A stretch of 6,527 nt of DNA from Anaerolineales bacterium UBA2232 (GCA_002348045.1 DDYO01000221.1:1-6527), one strand, 5' to 3'; positions 1 to 6,500 are shown, numbered from the stretch's first letter. Notes: generated from the letters alone by a model not told the origin. Made by a program: numbers and translations.

Positions 1-68
1 GAAACAGGGCTCGAACCTGTGACCTTCTGAATGTAAGTCAGATGCTCTCCCGACTGAGCTATTCGCCC
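1..68 (-). tRNA. tRNA-Val (anticodon UAC), 3' end cut by window edge
   Basis: Read on the minus strand from 68, the sequence folds as a standard tRNA. The acceptor 5' arm is GGGCGAA, followed by T8-A9 and a D-arm with GCTC/GAGC pairing. The anticodon stem TCTGA/TCAGA closes the loop CTTACAT, which places anticodon TAC at window positions 33-35. The T-arm ACAGG-TTCGAGC-CCTGT follows, then the first three bases (TTC) of the 3' acceptor strand, which pair with the 5' arm. The last four acceptor bases, the discriminator base and any encoded CCA lie outside the window. UAC reads valine GUA codons and, by wobble, GUG. The gene lies downstream of argS on the same strand but has its own strong promoter at 78-107. 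Confidence 0.95.
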
Positions 69-77
69 CTACCCGCT

Positions 78-107
78 ATTATACGGAAGCCCATAACCTT
101 TTGTCAA
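78..107 (-). promoter_or_regulatory. Sigma-70-type promoter of tRNA-Val
   Basis: On the minus strand a perfect -35 hexamer TTGACA (102-107) is followed by an 18-nt spacer and a perfect -10 hexamer TATAAT (78-83). Transcription would start near 71-72, only 3-4 nt before the tRNA 5' end at 68, so the primary transcript has almost no leader. The -35 begins 16 nt after the argS stop codon. No hairpin with a T-run lies between argS and this promoter, so argS transcripts probably also run into the tRNA. Confidence 0.9.
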
Positions 108-122
108 ACAATCTGCCCGTTG

Positions 123-1790
123 CTACATCTGCTCCGGCGCAGTCATCCCCATGAGATGCAACGACTTGGCAAGGACCGCTTGGGCTGCGCGGGCTAGTTT
201 CAGCCGCGCTTTGCTGATCTCTTGCTCACCGGGTTCTCCCGACACCACGCGGCAATCTCGGTAGAACAGGTGGAACTGGCTGGCGAGGTCCTGAGCATAA
301 TACGCCAGGTGATGCGGGGCAAGATCAGTTGCGGCCACACGAACCACCTCTGGAAAGTTCAACAGGCGCCGGATCAGCGCCAGTTCCATAGGGTGAGTCA
401 GAAGCCCAACATCGCCACCACTATCCAGCAGCCCCTTTTCCGCCGCCAACCGCAGGATACTGCAGATACGCGCATGAGCGTACTGAATGTAGTAGACGGG
501 GTTCTCGCTGGACTGCTCCTTGGCCAGGTCCAAATCAAAGTCCATCTGGCTATCGGCGCTGCGGGAAACCAGAAAGAAACGCACTGCGTCGGCGCCGACC
601 TCCTCCAAGACCTCTCTCAGGGTAATGATCTCGCCGGTTCGCTTGGACAACCGTACAACCTCGCCCTTTCGTTTTAGCGTGACAAGCTGGTAAAGGATGA
701 TGGAGAGCCGTTTGGGCTCCAGGCCCAGCGCTCGCATCATCGCGTGCATGCGCGGAACGTGTCCCTGGTGGTCGGCACCCCAGACATCGATGACCCAATC
801 AAAACCGCGTCGTACGAATTTGTCATAGTGGTAAGCGATATCCGAAGCAAAGTACCCCGGAGCGCCGTTCGAGCGGACCAGCACCTCGTCCTTGCTGTCT
901 CCCAACTCTGTGGCCTCGAACCATATCGCGCCATCACGCTCAATCACATGGCTCCCAGCGCGCAGGATGGCCATCACCTGCTCAAAGACTCCCTCTTCAT
1001 AGAGGGACCGCTCCGAGAACCACCGGTCAAAGTGGATGCCCATCAACCGCGCATCGGCCTGGATCGACTGCACCATGTATTTGAGCCCCAAATCCGTCAT
1101 CTCACGGATAGCCTGACTTCGATCCATGTCCAGGCAGCGCGAGCCAACCTCGACCGCCGCTCGCTGGCCCATCTCTACCATATAGGTTCCCTGATATCCG
1201 CCCTCGGGAACCGCCTCATCACGCCCCAGCGCCTGGGCATACCGGGCGTAGAGGGTCGCCCCAAAAACCTCCATCTGCGTTCCAGCGTCATTGACATAGT
1301 ATTCTCGCTGCACCTGGTAACCTGCAGCGGCCAAAACGTTGGCCAAGGCATCGCCAATCGCGGCATTGCGGGCGCTCCCGATATGCAGGGGACCTGTCGG
1401 GTTGGCACTGATGAACTCAACTTGAACGCTTCTCCCTAGGCCAAGATCAAGATCACCGTAGCCAGGCCCCGCCTGCAGGATCACGTCCACTTGCTCTCCC
1501 AGCCAGCTCTCCGAAAGGGTAAAGTTGATGAACCCCGGCTTGGCGATGTCCACGCGTCCTACCGGGCCTGCCTGGTCCAAATGAGCGACCACGATCTCTG
1601 CAATCCGCAGCGGTGGTAGTTTAGCAACGCCGGTCAACTGCATGCAGATGGGGGTTGCCCAGTCCCCATGTCCTTCCTGTTTCGGGTGCCCAATGGGGAT
1701 CGGTGGAATCCCAAACGTGGGCAACGCCCCGATCGCCTGCGCCCTCGCGATGGCGTCATGCACCAGCTTGGCGATATCATCTCCAATCAT
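123..1790 (-). CDS. argS: Arginyl-tRNA synthetase (class I, EC 6.1.1.19)
   Basis: A 555-residue cytosolic enzyme that charges tRNA-Arg with arginine using ATP. The length is normal for bacterial ArgS. The N-terminal Add-1 domain (about 1-115) contains the family stretch H-G-D-W-A-T (41-46). The Rossmann catalytic core carries S-A-N-P-T-G-P-L-H-I-G-S (128-139), whose HIGS is the HIGH signature, and V-N-D-A-G-T-Q-M (166-173). The KMSK position reads R-L-S-K (380-383), followed by R-T-G. KMSK is often degenerate in ArgS, so this is acceptable variation. The C-terminal DALR anticodon-binding helical domain spans about 435-555, with Y-I-Q-Y-A-H-A-R (434-441) and the typical ending M-T-A-P-E-Q-M. 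The ATG at 1790 is 3 nt past the polA stop and has GGAG 6 nt upstream, so translation is probably coupled to polA. The stop is TAG. Nothing looks truncated. Confidence 0.97.
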   Translation of the reverse strand: MIGDDIAKLVHDAIARAQAIGALPTFGIPPIPIGHPKQEGHGDWATPICMQLTGVAKLPPLRIAEIVVAHLDQAGPVGRVDIAKPGFINFTLSESWLGEQVDVILQAGPGYGDLDLGLGRSVQVEFISANPTGPLHIGSARNAAIGDALANVLAAAGYQVQREYYVNDAGTQMEVFGATLYARYAQALGRDEAVPEGGYQGTYMVEMGQRAAVEVGSRCLDMDRSQAIREMTDLGLKYMVQSIQADARLMGIHFDRWFSERSLYEEGVFEQVMAILRAGSHVIERDGAIWFEATELGDSKDEVLVRSNGAPGYFASDIAYHYDKFVRRGFDWVIDVWGADHQGHVPRMHAMMRALGLEPKRLSIILYQLVTLKRKGEVVRLSKRTGEIITLREVLEEVGADAVRFFLVSRSADSQMDFDLDLAKEQSSENPVYYIQYAHARICSILRLAAEKGLLDSGGDVGLLTHPMELALIRRLLNFPEVVRVAATDLAPHHLAYYAQDLASQFHLFYRDCRVVSGEPGEQEISKARLKLARAAQAVLAKSLHLMGMTAPEQM

Positions 1791-1793
1791 CTT

Positions 1794-4544
1794 CTACTCC
1801 ATCTCTCCCCAGTGTTTTCCGGTCTTGACATCGACCCTCAGGGGCGCGTCGAGTCGGTAGGCGCCCTCCATCACCGTCTTGACCAGATTGGCTGCTCTGA
1901 CGCGCTCTGCATCTGGCACCTCCAATACAAGTTCGTCGTGGACTTGGAGGATGATCTTGCTGGCCAGTTTCTCTCTTCCCAGCTGGTCATAGAGGTTAAT
2001 CATCGCAATCTTGATAATGTCTGCAGCTGTACCTTGGATCGGGTGGTTTATCGCCATACGTTGAGCGGCCGCCTTGGCGTTCCCTGGCACCCTGCCGCCT
2101 TCCTGCAGCTCGGGAAAGTAGCGCTTCCGGCCTAGTAGGGTCTCCACATAGCCCCTCTCTGCCGCCTGCTGTTTGACCCCATCCAGGTAGCCCTGAACCT
2201 TGGGGAACTGGGCAAAGTACCGCCCAATGAAATCAGTCGCCTCTTGTTGGCTCAGTTCCGTTCGCACAGCCAGGCCCCAGTTGCTCATCCCGTAAATGAG
2301 CCCAAAATTGATGGTCTTGGCCAGTCTGCGCATATCGGGGGTCACCTGATCGAGGGGCAGCTCGAGGATGCTTGCTGCAGTTCGGGCGTGGACATCTTCG
2401 CCCCGAGCAAAGGCCGCCAACAGGTTCTCGTCCCCCGACAGATGGGCGAGGATGCGCAGTTCTACTTGTGAGTAGTCCGCACCTAGCAGCACGTGCCCTG
2501 GAGGAGCTGTGAACGCCTGCCGCACGCGCCGGCCTAGCTCCGTGCGGATGGGAATGTTCTGCAGGTTCGGTTCACTGGACGAAATCCGACCGGTCACAAC
2601 GCCGGTCTGATTCCAAGACGTATGCAACCGGCCAGTCTCGGCATTCACCATTGTCGGCAGCGCATCCACATAGGTGGACTTGATCTTGGATAGCTGGCGA
2701 TGTTCCAGCAGATCGTCAATGACAGGGTGCTTCCCTTTCAGGCTGTCCAGAACCTCAGCTGCCGTCGAGTATCGTCCCGATGTTCCCTTGGGAATACCGG
2801 CAGTCGGCAGGCCCAGCTCCACGAAGAGAGCATCGCTCAGTTGCTGTGAAGAGTTGAGATTGAGAGGATGCCCCAGCGCGTTCTGCACCTTGATTTCAAT
2901 TTCGTTGAGGCGAGAGTCTAGCTCGGTGGACATCTGCTTCAAGAACGGCACATCCAGCGCGACGCCCTGGCACTCCATATCCATCAGGACGGGAACCAGG
3001 GGCATCTCGATCTCGCTAAACAGCGCCCACAACTGCTTGTCGCGGAGCATCGGCTCCAGCCGTCGGGCCAGGCGCAGCGTCATATCAGCATCTGCTGCTG
3101 CATAGGGCACCACTTGCGCCACTGGCACATCCGCCATCGAGCGCTGCACCTTGCCCTTACCGAGCAACTCGTCGATGCGAGTCATCTCGACGCCCAGCAT
3201 TTGCCACGTCAGATCCTTGAGACCCAAGCCGCGGCCTGAAGGGTTCAGCAAGTAGGCGGCGACCATGCTGTCAAATAAAGTGCCCCTTACAGCGAGACCG
3301 TGGCGGTGAAGCACGATAAGGTCATAGATGGCGTTGTGAGCGTACTTGGTCAGGATCGCGTCCGCCAGGAGCGGACCCAGCTCGGCCTGCACGACCTCTA
3401 TCGATAACTGCGGTCCACCGGCTGCCCCCGGTGAGTGGTCAAGGGGTATGTAGTAACCCTCGCCCTCTTCACAGGCCAAGGCAATGCCAACCAACCGCGC
3501 TTCCACGGGGCGCACCGATGTGGTCTCGACATCCACCGCACACAGTCCTGCAGCTCGGATCTGTGCAACCAGCCGCTGAAGGTCAGCAAACGTGTCCACG
3601 CTGTGGTACCGTCCTGCCGCCGGTGGCGGCTCGCTCGGCTTGCCGCCAAAGAGCGACAGCTGCCCTTCCGGCAAGGCAGCGGGCTTGGGCAAACGCTGCA
3701 CGAGCGTCGTGAAGCCCAGCTCACGGAAAAGGGCCACCACCTTGTCCCGCGCAAACCCAGTCAGTCGAGCCTCGTCCAGCGCCAGGTCCACCGGTAGTCT
3801 GTCTTTCAACTCGATCAACTCTCGATTCCGAGCCAATTCCTCACGTCGCTGTTCCAGCTTGGAGCGCAGCTTGGCATCCACACTATCCAGATGCTCCAGC
3901 AGTCTCTCAACGCTGCCGTGTTGCTGTAATAACTTGCGTGCAGTCACGTCGCCGACACCGGGAATCCCCGGTACATTGTCGGACGTATCGCCTTTAAGGA
4001 CCTTGTAGTCGATCAGTTGATGAGGCTCAAGGCCAAAGCGCTCGCGAATTGCTGCCTCATCGTAGAGTTTGGTGTCAGTGAATCGGTGGCCTGACAACAA
4101 GACCTTGACATGTGGATTGACAAGCTGCAAGGTGTCCGTGTCACCCGTTACGATGATCGTCTCCAAGCCCTGTTCTGAAGCCGATCGCGCTAGTGTAGCC
4201 AGGATGTCATCCGCCTCGTATCCTTCCAGAACTCTAACAGCGAGGTGGAAGGATTCGGCCATTTCCCTTACGCGGGAGAACTGCGCGCGAAGATCATCAG
4301 GCATCGCTGCGCGAGTAGCCTTGTACTCGGGGTATAGATCATGACGGAAAGTGCGGCCAATGTCGAAGGCAATCACTCCGTACTCCGGCTTGAGATCGGC
4401 CAGCACTTTGAGAAGGGTCGAAGTGAAGCCAAAGGTCGCGTTGGTGGGCTCGCCATGCGGACTGCTCAGCGGCGGGATAGCATGGTATGCACGGTGCACC
4501 AGTGCATTGCCATCCAAGAGAACGACCAGGGGTTTTTCAGGCAT
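1794..4544 (-). CDS. polA: DNA polymerase I with 5'-nuclease, 3'-5' proofreading and polymerase domains
   Basis: A 916-residue family A polymerase (E. coli Pol I has 928), expected to fill repair gaps and remove Okazaki primers. The 5'-nuclease domain (about 1-280) has D11, D61, T-F-R-H (65-68), E-A-D-D (110-113), G-D-T-D (134-137), G-D-T-S-D-N (185-190) and a helix-hairpin-helix at about 192-206. The linker (about 281-312) contains Q-L-S-L-F (295-299), a beta-clamp-binding consensus. The 3'-5' exonuclease (about 313-500) keeps the DEDDy set: D338 and E340 in D-V-E-T, N404 and D408 in N-A-I-Y-D, Y481 and D485. The polymerase domain has motif A around D690 (D-Y-S-Q-V-E-L-R), motif B with R739, K743, F747 and Y751, and motif C V-H-D-E (868-871). 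F747 aligns with E. coli F762, the residue linked to discrimination against dideoxynucleotides. The ATG at 4544 has AAGGAG 7 nt upstream. The stop is TAG. Confidence 0.98.
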   Translation of the reverse strand: MPEKPLVVLLDGNALVHRAYHAIPPLSSPHGEPTNATFGFTSTLLKVLADLKPEYGVIAFDIGRTFRHDLYPEYKATRAAMPDDLRAQFSRVREMAESFHLAVRVLEGYEADDILATLARSASEQGLETIIVTGDTDTLQLVNPHVKVLLSGHRFTDTKLYDEAAIRERFGLEPHQLIDYKVLKGDTSDNVPGIPGVGDVTARKLLQQHGSVERLLEHLDSVDAKLRSKLEQRREELARNRELIELKDRLPVDLALDEARLTGFARDKVVALFRELGFTTLVQRLPKPAALPEGQLSLFGGKPSEPPPAAGRYHSVDTFADLQRLVAQIRAAGLCAVDVETTSVRPVEARLVGIALACEEGEGYYIPLDHSPGAAGGPQLSIEVVQAELGPLLADAILTKYAHNAIYDLIVLHRHGLAVRGTLFDSMVAAYLLNPSGRGLGLKDLTWQMLGVEMTRIDELLGKGKVQRSMADVPVAQVVPYAAADADMTLRLARRLEPMLRDKQLWALFSEIEMPLVPVLMDMECQGVALDVPFLKQMSTELDSRLNEIEIKVQNALGHPLNLNSSQQLSDALFVELGLPTAGIPKGTSGRYSTAAEVLDSLKGKHPVIDDLLEHRQLSKIKSTYVDALPTMVNAETGRLHTSWNQTGVVTGRISSSEPNLQNIPIRTELGRRVRQAFTAPPGHVLLGADYSQVELRILAHLSGDENLLAAFARGEDVHARTAASILELPLDQVTPDMRRLAKTINFGLIYGMSNWGLAVRTELSQQEATDFIGRYFAQFPKVQGYLDGVKQQAAERGYVETLLGRKRYFPELQEGGRVPGNAKAAAQRMAINHPIQGTAADIIKIAMINLYDQLGREKLASKIILQVHDELVLEVPDAERVRAANLVKTVMEGAYRLDAPLRVDVKTGKHWGEME
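1797..1800 (-). promoter_or_regulatory. Ribosome-binding site of argS inside the end of polA
   Basis: GGAG on the minus strand lies 6 nt before the argS ATG at 1790. It overlaps the last sense codon of polA and abuts its TAG stop (1794-1796). The site supports the ATG at 1790 as the argS start. It also means that ribosomes finishing polA are delivered straight onto the argS initiation region. Confidence 0.75.
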
Positions 4545-4551
4545 TATGCAG

Positions 4552-4557
4552 CTCCTT
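4552..4557 (-). promoter_or_regulatory. Ribosome-binding site of polA
   Basis: AAGGAG on the minus strand, 7 nt before the ATG at 4544. It is the strongest Shine-Dalgarno match in the window and fixes the polA start, whose first residues (M-P-E-K-P-L-V-V-L-L-D-G) match the usual PolA N terminus. Confidence 0.85.
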
Positions 4558-4566
4558 CAAAACCTG

Positions 4567-4574
4567 ATTATAGC
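4567..4574 (-). promoter_or_regulatory. Extended -10 promoter for polA-argS
   Basis: In the 49-nt gap between dinB and polA the minus strand reads TGCTATAAT (4567-4575), a perfect TATAAT (4567-4572) preceded by the TGn extension. No good -35 exists 16-18 nt further upstream, where the bases are GC-rich and include the dinB stop, so this looks like an extended -10 promoter. Transcription would start near 4560 and give a leader of about 16 nt that just includes the AAGGAG site. This would allow polA and argS to be made independently of dinB. Confidence 0.65.
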
Positions 4575-4593
4575 ACAACCCAGTCCACGACCG

Positions 4594-5775
4594 CTATTCA
4601 TCATCTGGGCGCAGCAAAGATGCCCGGCGGATGGCATCGCGGCCGTACTTGCCTCGGATGCCGTCCACCGCCTGGCTCAGCTTGCCCAGGCGATCATCCG
4701 GTGCTGGGAACAAGCTGAGCTGCCGAGCATGAACGAGGCCAGCGACTCCCACACCTAGCAGGCGCACTCTCAGGCCTTCCCTCCACTCATGGTCCAAGAG
4801 GCGGGACGCGTGAACATGCAGGCATTCTGCCAGGTCCGTTGGCTCATCCAGCGTGACCTGTCGTGTGATCGTGCTAAAGTCCGGAAAGCGCATCTTGAGC
4901 ACGACTACCCGTGCGCACTCCCCTCCAGCCCTCAGTTGGGCAGCCACGGTTTCGCTCATACCCAGGAGTGCACGCCTTAGTTCATCCCGATCACCAACAT
5001 CACGGGCAAAGGTATGTTCCTGGCTGACCGACTTGCGCTGATGCTCGGCACGCACCAGGCTCTCATCTATGCCGAGGGCACGCTGCTGGATCTCTGCCGC
5101 AGCAGAGCCAAAGAGCGCCTTCATCCCGGCGTAGGGCAGCGCGGCCAACTGCCCGATGGTGTGAATGCCTGACTCGTGCAAACGGCGGGCGGTGACCACT
5201 CCAATACCCCACAGACGCTCCACATGCAGAGGCGCGAGAAATCCAGCCTCTTGTCCAAGCGGTACCACACGAATTCCCTGCGGTTTGGCCAGGTCCGAAG
5301 CAACCTTGGCCACCAGTTTGTTGCTCGCCACTCCGAGGGACGCGGGCAGCCGCAGTTCGCTCAAAATGCGTTGCTGAATACGCCTGGCTAGCGCATCCGC
5401 CGGGCCGAAAAGTGCTTGGCACCCTGTGACATCCAGGAACGCTTCGTCGATGGATAAGGGCTGCAGCAGGGGAGTGTACTCAGATAGGATCGCCATGACG
5501 CTTCTGGAGTAGTCGCCATATTGGCTGTGATGACCGTGGCGAACCACGGCCTGAGGACATCGGCGCAGCGCCTCCGCCATGGGCATCGCCGATCGTACGC
5601 CAAACTCGCGGGCCGCATAGGATGCCGAGGATACTACGCCTCGCTGACTAGGATCTCCGCCCACCAGAATGGGCAAGCCGGCGATAGATGGATCGAGGAT
5701 CTCCTCTACCGAGGCAAAGAACGCATCAAGGTCCAGATGCAGGATACTTCGGCGGCGGCTGTGCGGCGTCGGCAT
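4594..5775 (-). CDS. dinB: DNA polymerase IV (Y-family translesion polymerase)
   Basis: A 393-residue Y-family polymerase that copies past lesions without proofreading. The N-terminal catalytic motif L-D-L-D-A-F-F (14-20) supplies metal ligand D15 and the F20 steric gate against ribonucleotides. S-I-D-E-A-F-L-D (108-115) supplies catalytic D110 and E111. Y-A-A-R-E-F-G-V-R (53-61) and S-N-K-L-V-A-K-V-A-S-D (151-161) are typical finger and palm stretches. A helix-hairpin-helix thumb follows at about 188-211, then the little-finger domain from about 245, opening K-S-V-S-Q-E-H-T-F. Q-L-S-L-F-P (352-357) is the beta-clamp-binding motif, followed by a basic tail ending D-D-E. The ATG at 5775 fits the family N terminus. 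Its Shine-Dalgarno site is weak (AGGG, 7 nt upstream), so coupling to the lipoprotein gene, whose stop is 12 nt away, is likely. No LexA-type box is recognisable nearby, so SOS control is not shown. Confidence 0.96.
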   Translation of the reverse strand: MPTPHSRRRSILHLDLDAFFASVEEILDPSIAGLPILVGGDPSQRGVVSSASYAAREFGVRSAMPMAEALRRCPQAVVRHGHHSQYGDYSRSVMAILSEYTPLLQPLSIDEAFLDVTGCQALFGPADALARRIQQRILSELRLPASLGVASNKLVAKVASDLAKPQGIRVVPLGQEAGFLAPLHVERLWGIGVVTARRLHESGIHTIGQLAALPYAGMKALFGSAAAEIQQRALGIDESLVRAEHQRKSVSQEHTFARDVGDRDELRRALLGMSETVAAQLRAGGECARVVVLKMRFPDFSTITRQVTLDEPTDLAECLHVHASRLLDHEWREGLRVRLLGVGVAGLVHARQLSLFPAPDDRLGKLSQAVDGIRGKYGRDAIRRASLLRPDDE

Positions 5776-5787
5776 CGTTCCGCCCTG

Positions 5788-6213
5788 TTATCTGGCAGTC
5801 AGCTGTTCCATCACTCCAGATGCCCAATCCAGGATCTCACGCTGCATATCCCCAGTTGGGATATTGCCGCCAGCGCCCGCCCAGATCACCTGACGTTTCA
5901 TGTTGTCAGGTCCGCCCGGATTGTCCTCCAACGTCAGGGTGAAGGCAGCGTATTGACTTGACCAGGTGTCCAGGGCCTTGCGACGGCTCTCGTCAATCGA
6001 GCCAATCCTCTCTTGGCCGCCCCTTACCAGAAAGTACTCGCCCTTTGCGCCAATAACCAGCCTGTCCTGGAACCCTGCAATGCCTCCCGTGCGCTCGTAG
6101 GTGAGGACAACTGTGCCGGAGGGTGCCGTTGGAAGCGGTGCACCGGGCCGATCGCACGCCAATGCAACGGCCATAAGAACAGCCAATCCCAGTACAATGC
6201 CCAGCCGTCTCAT
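5788..6213 (-). CDS. Predicted small secreted lipoprotein, possibly emfourin-like
   Basis: With the start at 6213 the product has 141 residues. Residues 1-19 are a short basic start (M-R-R) plus a hydrophobic helix, ending in the lipobox-like A-L-A-C with C20 as the probable lipidated residue. The mature part, about 121 residues, begins with a Pro-rich spacer (21-32). A likely beta-rich domain then opens with V-V-L-T-Y-E-R-T-G-G-I-A-G-F (35-48) and closes with a helix around I-L-D-W-A-S-G-V-M-E-Q-L (127-138). The Y-E-R-T-G-G-I-A-G-F opening and the final D-W helix recall emfourin-type (protealysin inhibitor) domains, but that is recalled resemblance, not a search result. The ATG at 6213 is preferred over one 23 codons upstream (6282). 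It has AAAGGA 7 nt before it and gives a clean signal peptide, whereas 6282 lies inside the -10 box. The gene heads the dinB-polA-argS set. Its function is unknown. The stop is TAA. Confidence 0.85.
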   Translation of the reverse strand: MRRLGIVLGLAVLMAVALACDRPGAPLPTAPSGTVVLTYERTGGIAGFQDRLVIGAKGEYFLVRGGQERIGSIDESRRKALDTWSSQYAAFTLTLEDNPGGPDNMKRQVIWAGAGGNIPTGDMQREILDWASGVMEQLTAR

Positions 6214-6220
6214 GCTTCTG

Positions 6221-6226
6221 TCCTTT
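6221..6226 (-). promoter_or_regulatory. Ribosome-binding site that decides the lipoprotein start
   Basis: AAAGGA on the minus strand ends 7 nt before the ATG at 6213. The alternative in-frame ATG at 6282 has no such site within reach and sits in the promoter. The shorter protein, with its immediate M-R-R signal peptide, is therefore the better model. Confidence 0.8.
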
Positions 6227-6280
6227 CCATCTGCAGGATCGATGCACGACCATGCGGGTCTGCAAGCAGGGTCCACAGCC

Positions 6281-6309
6281 ATTATAGGTCACATCTCGTT
6301 GGTTCTCAA
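6281..6309 (-). promoter_or_regulatory. Sigma-70-type promoter of the lipoprotein-dinB unit
   Basis: On the minus strand TTGAGA (6304-6309, five of six consensus bases) is separated by exactly 17 nt from a perfect TATAAT (6281-6286). Transcription would begin near 6274, giving a leader of about 60 nt before the ATG at 6213. A short dyad GGTT-N4-AACC (6301-6312) overlaps the -35 and could be an operator, though short dyads are common by chance. Confidence 0.85.
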
Positions 6310-6451
6310 ACCCTGGCCCATGATCTGCCAAGCCATGGACTGCGAGGACGGGGACTTGCTTTGATCACCACGATGATCACTCTTTCATTACCAAGGTGGA
6401 GGAGAGTTGGATCGGTTCGCGATGCCGTGCAGCAGGGATTATGGCGCCGGT
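6310..6451. other. Divergent intergenic region between lipoprotein and right-hand tRNA promoters
   Basis: About 140 nt lie between the -35 boxes of two promoters that fire away from each other. I see no convincing gene on either strand and no terminator. The only notable structure is a pair of TGATCA palindromes (6362-6367 and 6374-6379) spaced 12 bp start to start. A purine-rich Shine-Dalgarno-like patch at 6393-6404 is followed only by a reading frame of about 30 codons that runs through the tRNA promoter, so I do not call it a gene. Confidence 0.6.
6362..6379. repeat. Two TGATCA palindromes, 12 bp apart
   Basis: TGATCA occurs at 6362-6367 and again at 6374-6379 with a 6-bp spacer (CCACGA). 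Each copy is self-complementary, so the pair is both a direct repeat and an imperfect dyad. The location between two divergent promoters would suit a regulator site or paired GATC methylation sites. The sites are short and chance is a real possibility. Confidence 0.4.
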
Positions 6452-6480
6452 TTGACAGCGCCCCCAAGCTGGGCTATACT
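6452..6480 (+). promoter_or_regulatory. Sigma-70-type promoter of the right-hand tRNA
   Basis: A perfect -35 TTGACA (6452-6457), a 17-nt spacer and TATACT (6475-6480, five of six consensus bases). Transcription would start near 6487, about 14 nt before the tRNA 5' end at 6501. This is the expected design for a strongly expressed stable RNA gene or tRNA cluster. Confidence 0.88.
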
Positions 6481-6500
6481 CCCCCTGCTCATACGATAGT

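Noticed and set aside
380..383. Defective ArgS because KMSK reads RLSK (residue numbers in ArgS)
   Set aside because: The KMSK element is often degenerate in arginyl-tRNA synthetases, and every other motif and the full length are intact, so this is not evidence of lost function.
744..1439. Plus-strand open frame of 231 codons opposite argS
   Set aside because: It lies wholly antisense to the conserved catalytic core of ArgS, and its translation has no recognisable motif. It is a frame shadow in a GC-rich gene.
4341..4758. Plus-strand open frames crossing the polA-dinB junction
   Set aside because: They are antisense to the start of polA and the end of dinB and to the polA promoter, with low-complexity translations and no family resemblance.
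5788..5960. Possible E. coli-type or B. subtilis-type LexA box ahead of dinB
   Set aside because: I looked for CTGT-N8-ACAG and CGAAC-N4-GTTCG patterns upstream of dinB and upstream of the lipoprotein gene and found no convincing match.
6211..6282. Longer 164-residue form of the lipoprotein starting at the ATG at 6282
   Set aside because: This ATG overlaps the TATAAT box (6281-6286), lies upstream of the predicted transcript start near 6274, and would bury the signal peptide behind 23 polar residues. The ATG at 6213 has a proper ribosome-binding site.
6407..6499. Plus-strand frame of about 30 codons (TTG at 6407 or ATG at 6422) after a purine-rich GGAGGAG patch
   Set aside because: It runs through the tRNA promoter and stops just before the tRNA, has no good start-to-site spacing, and shows no recognisable protein character. 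Chance is the simpler explanation.
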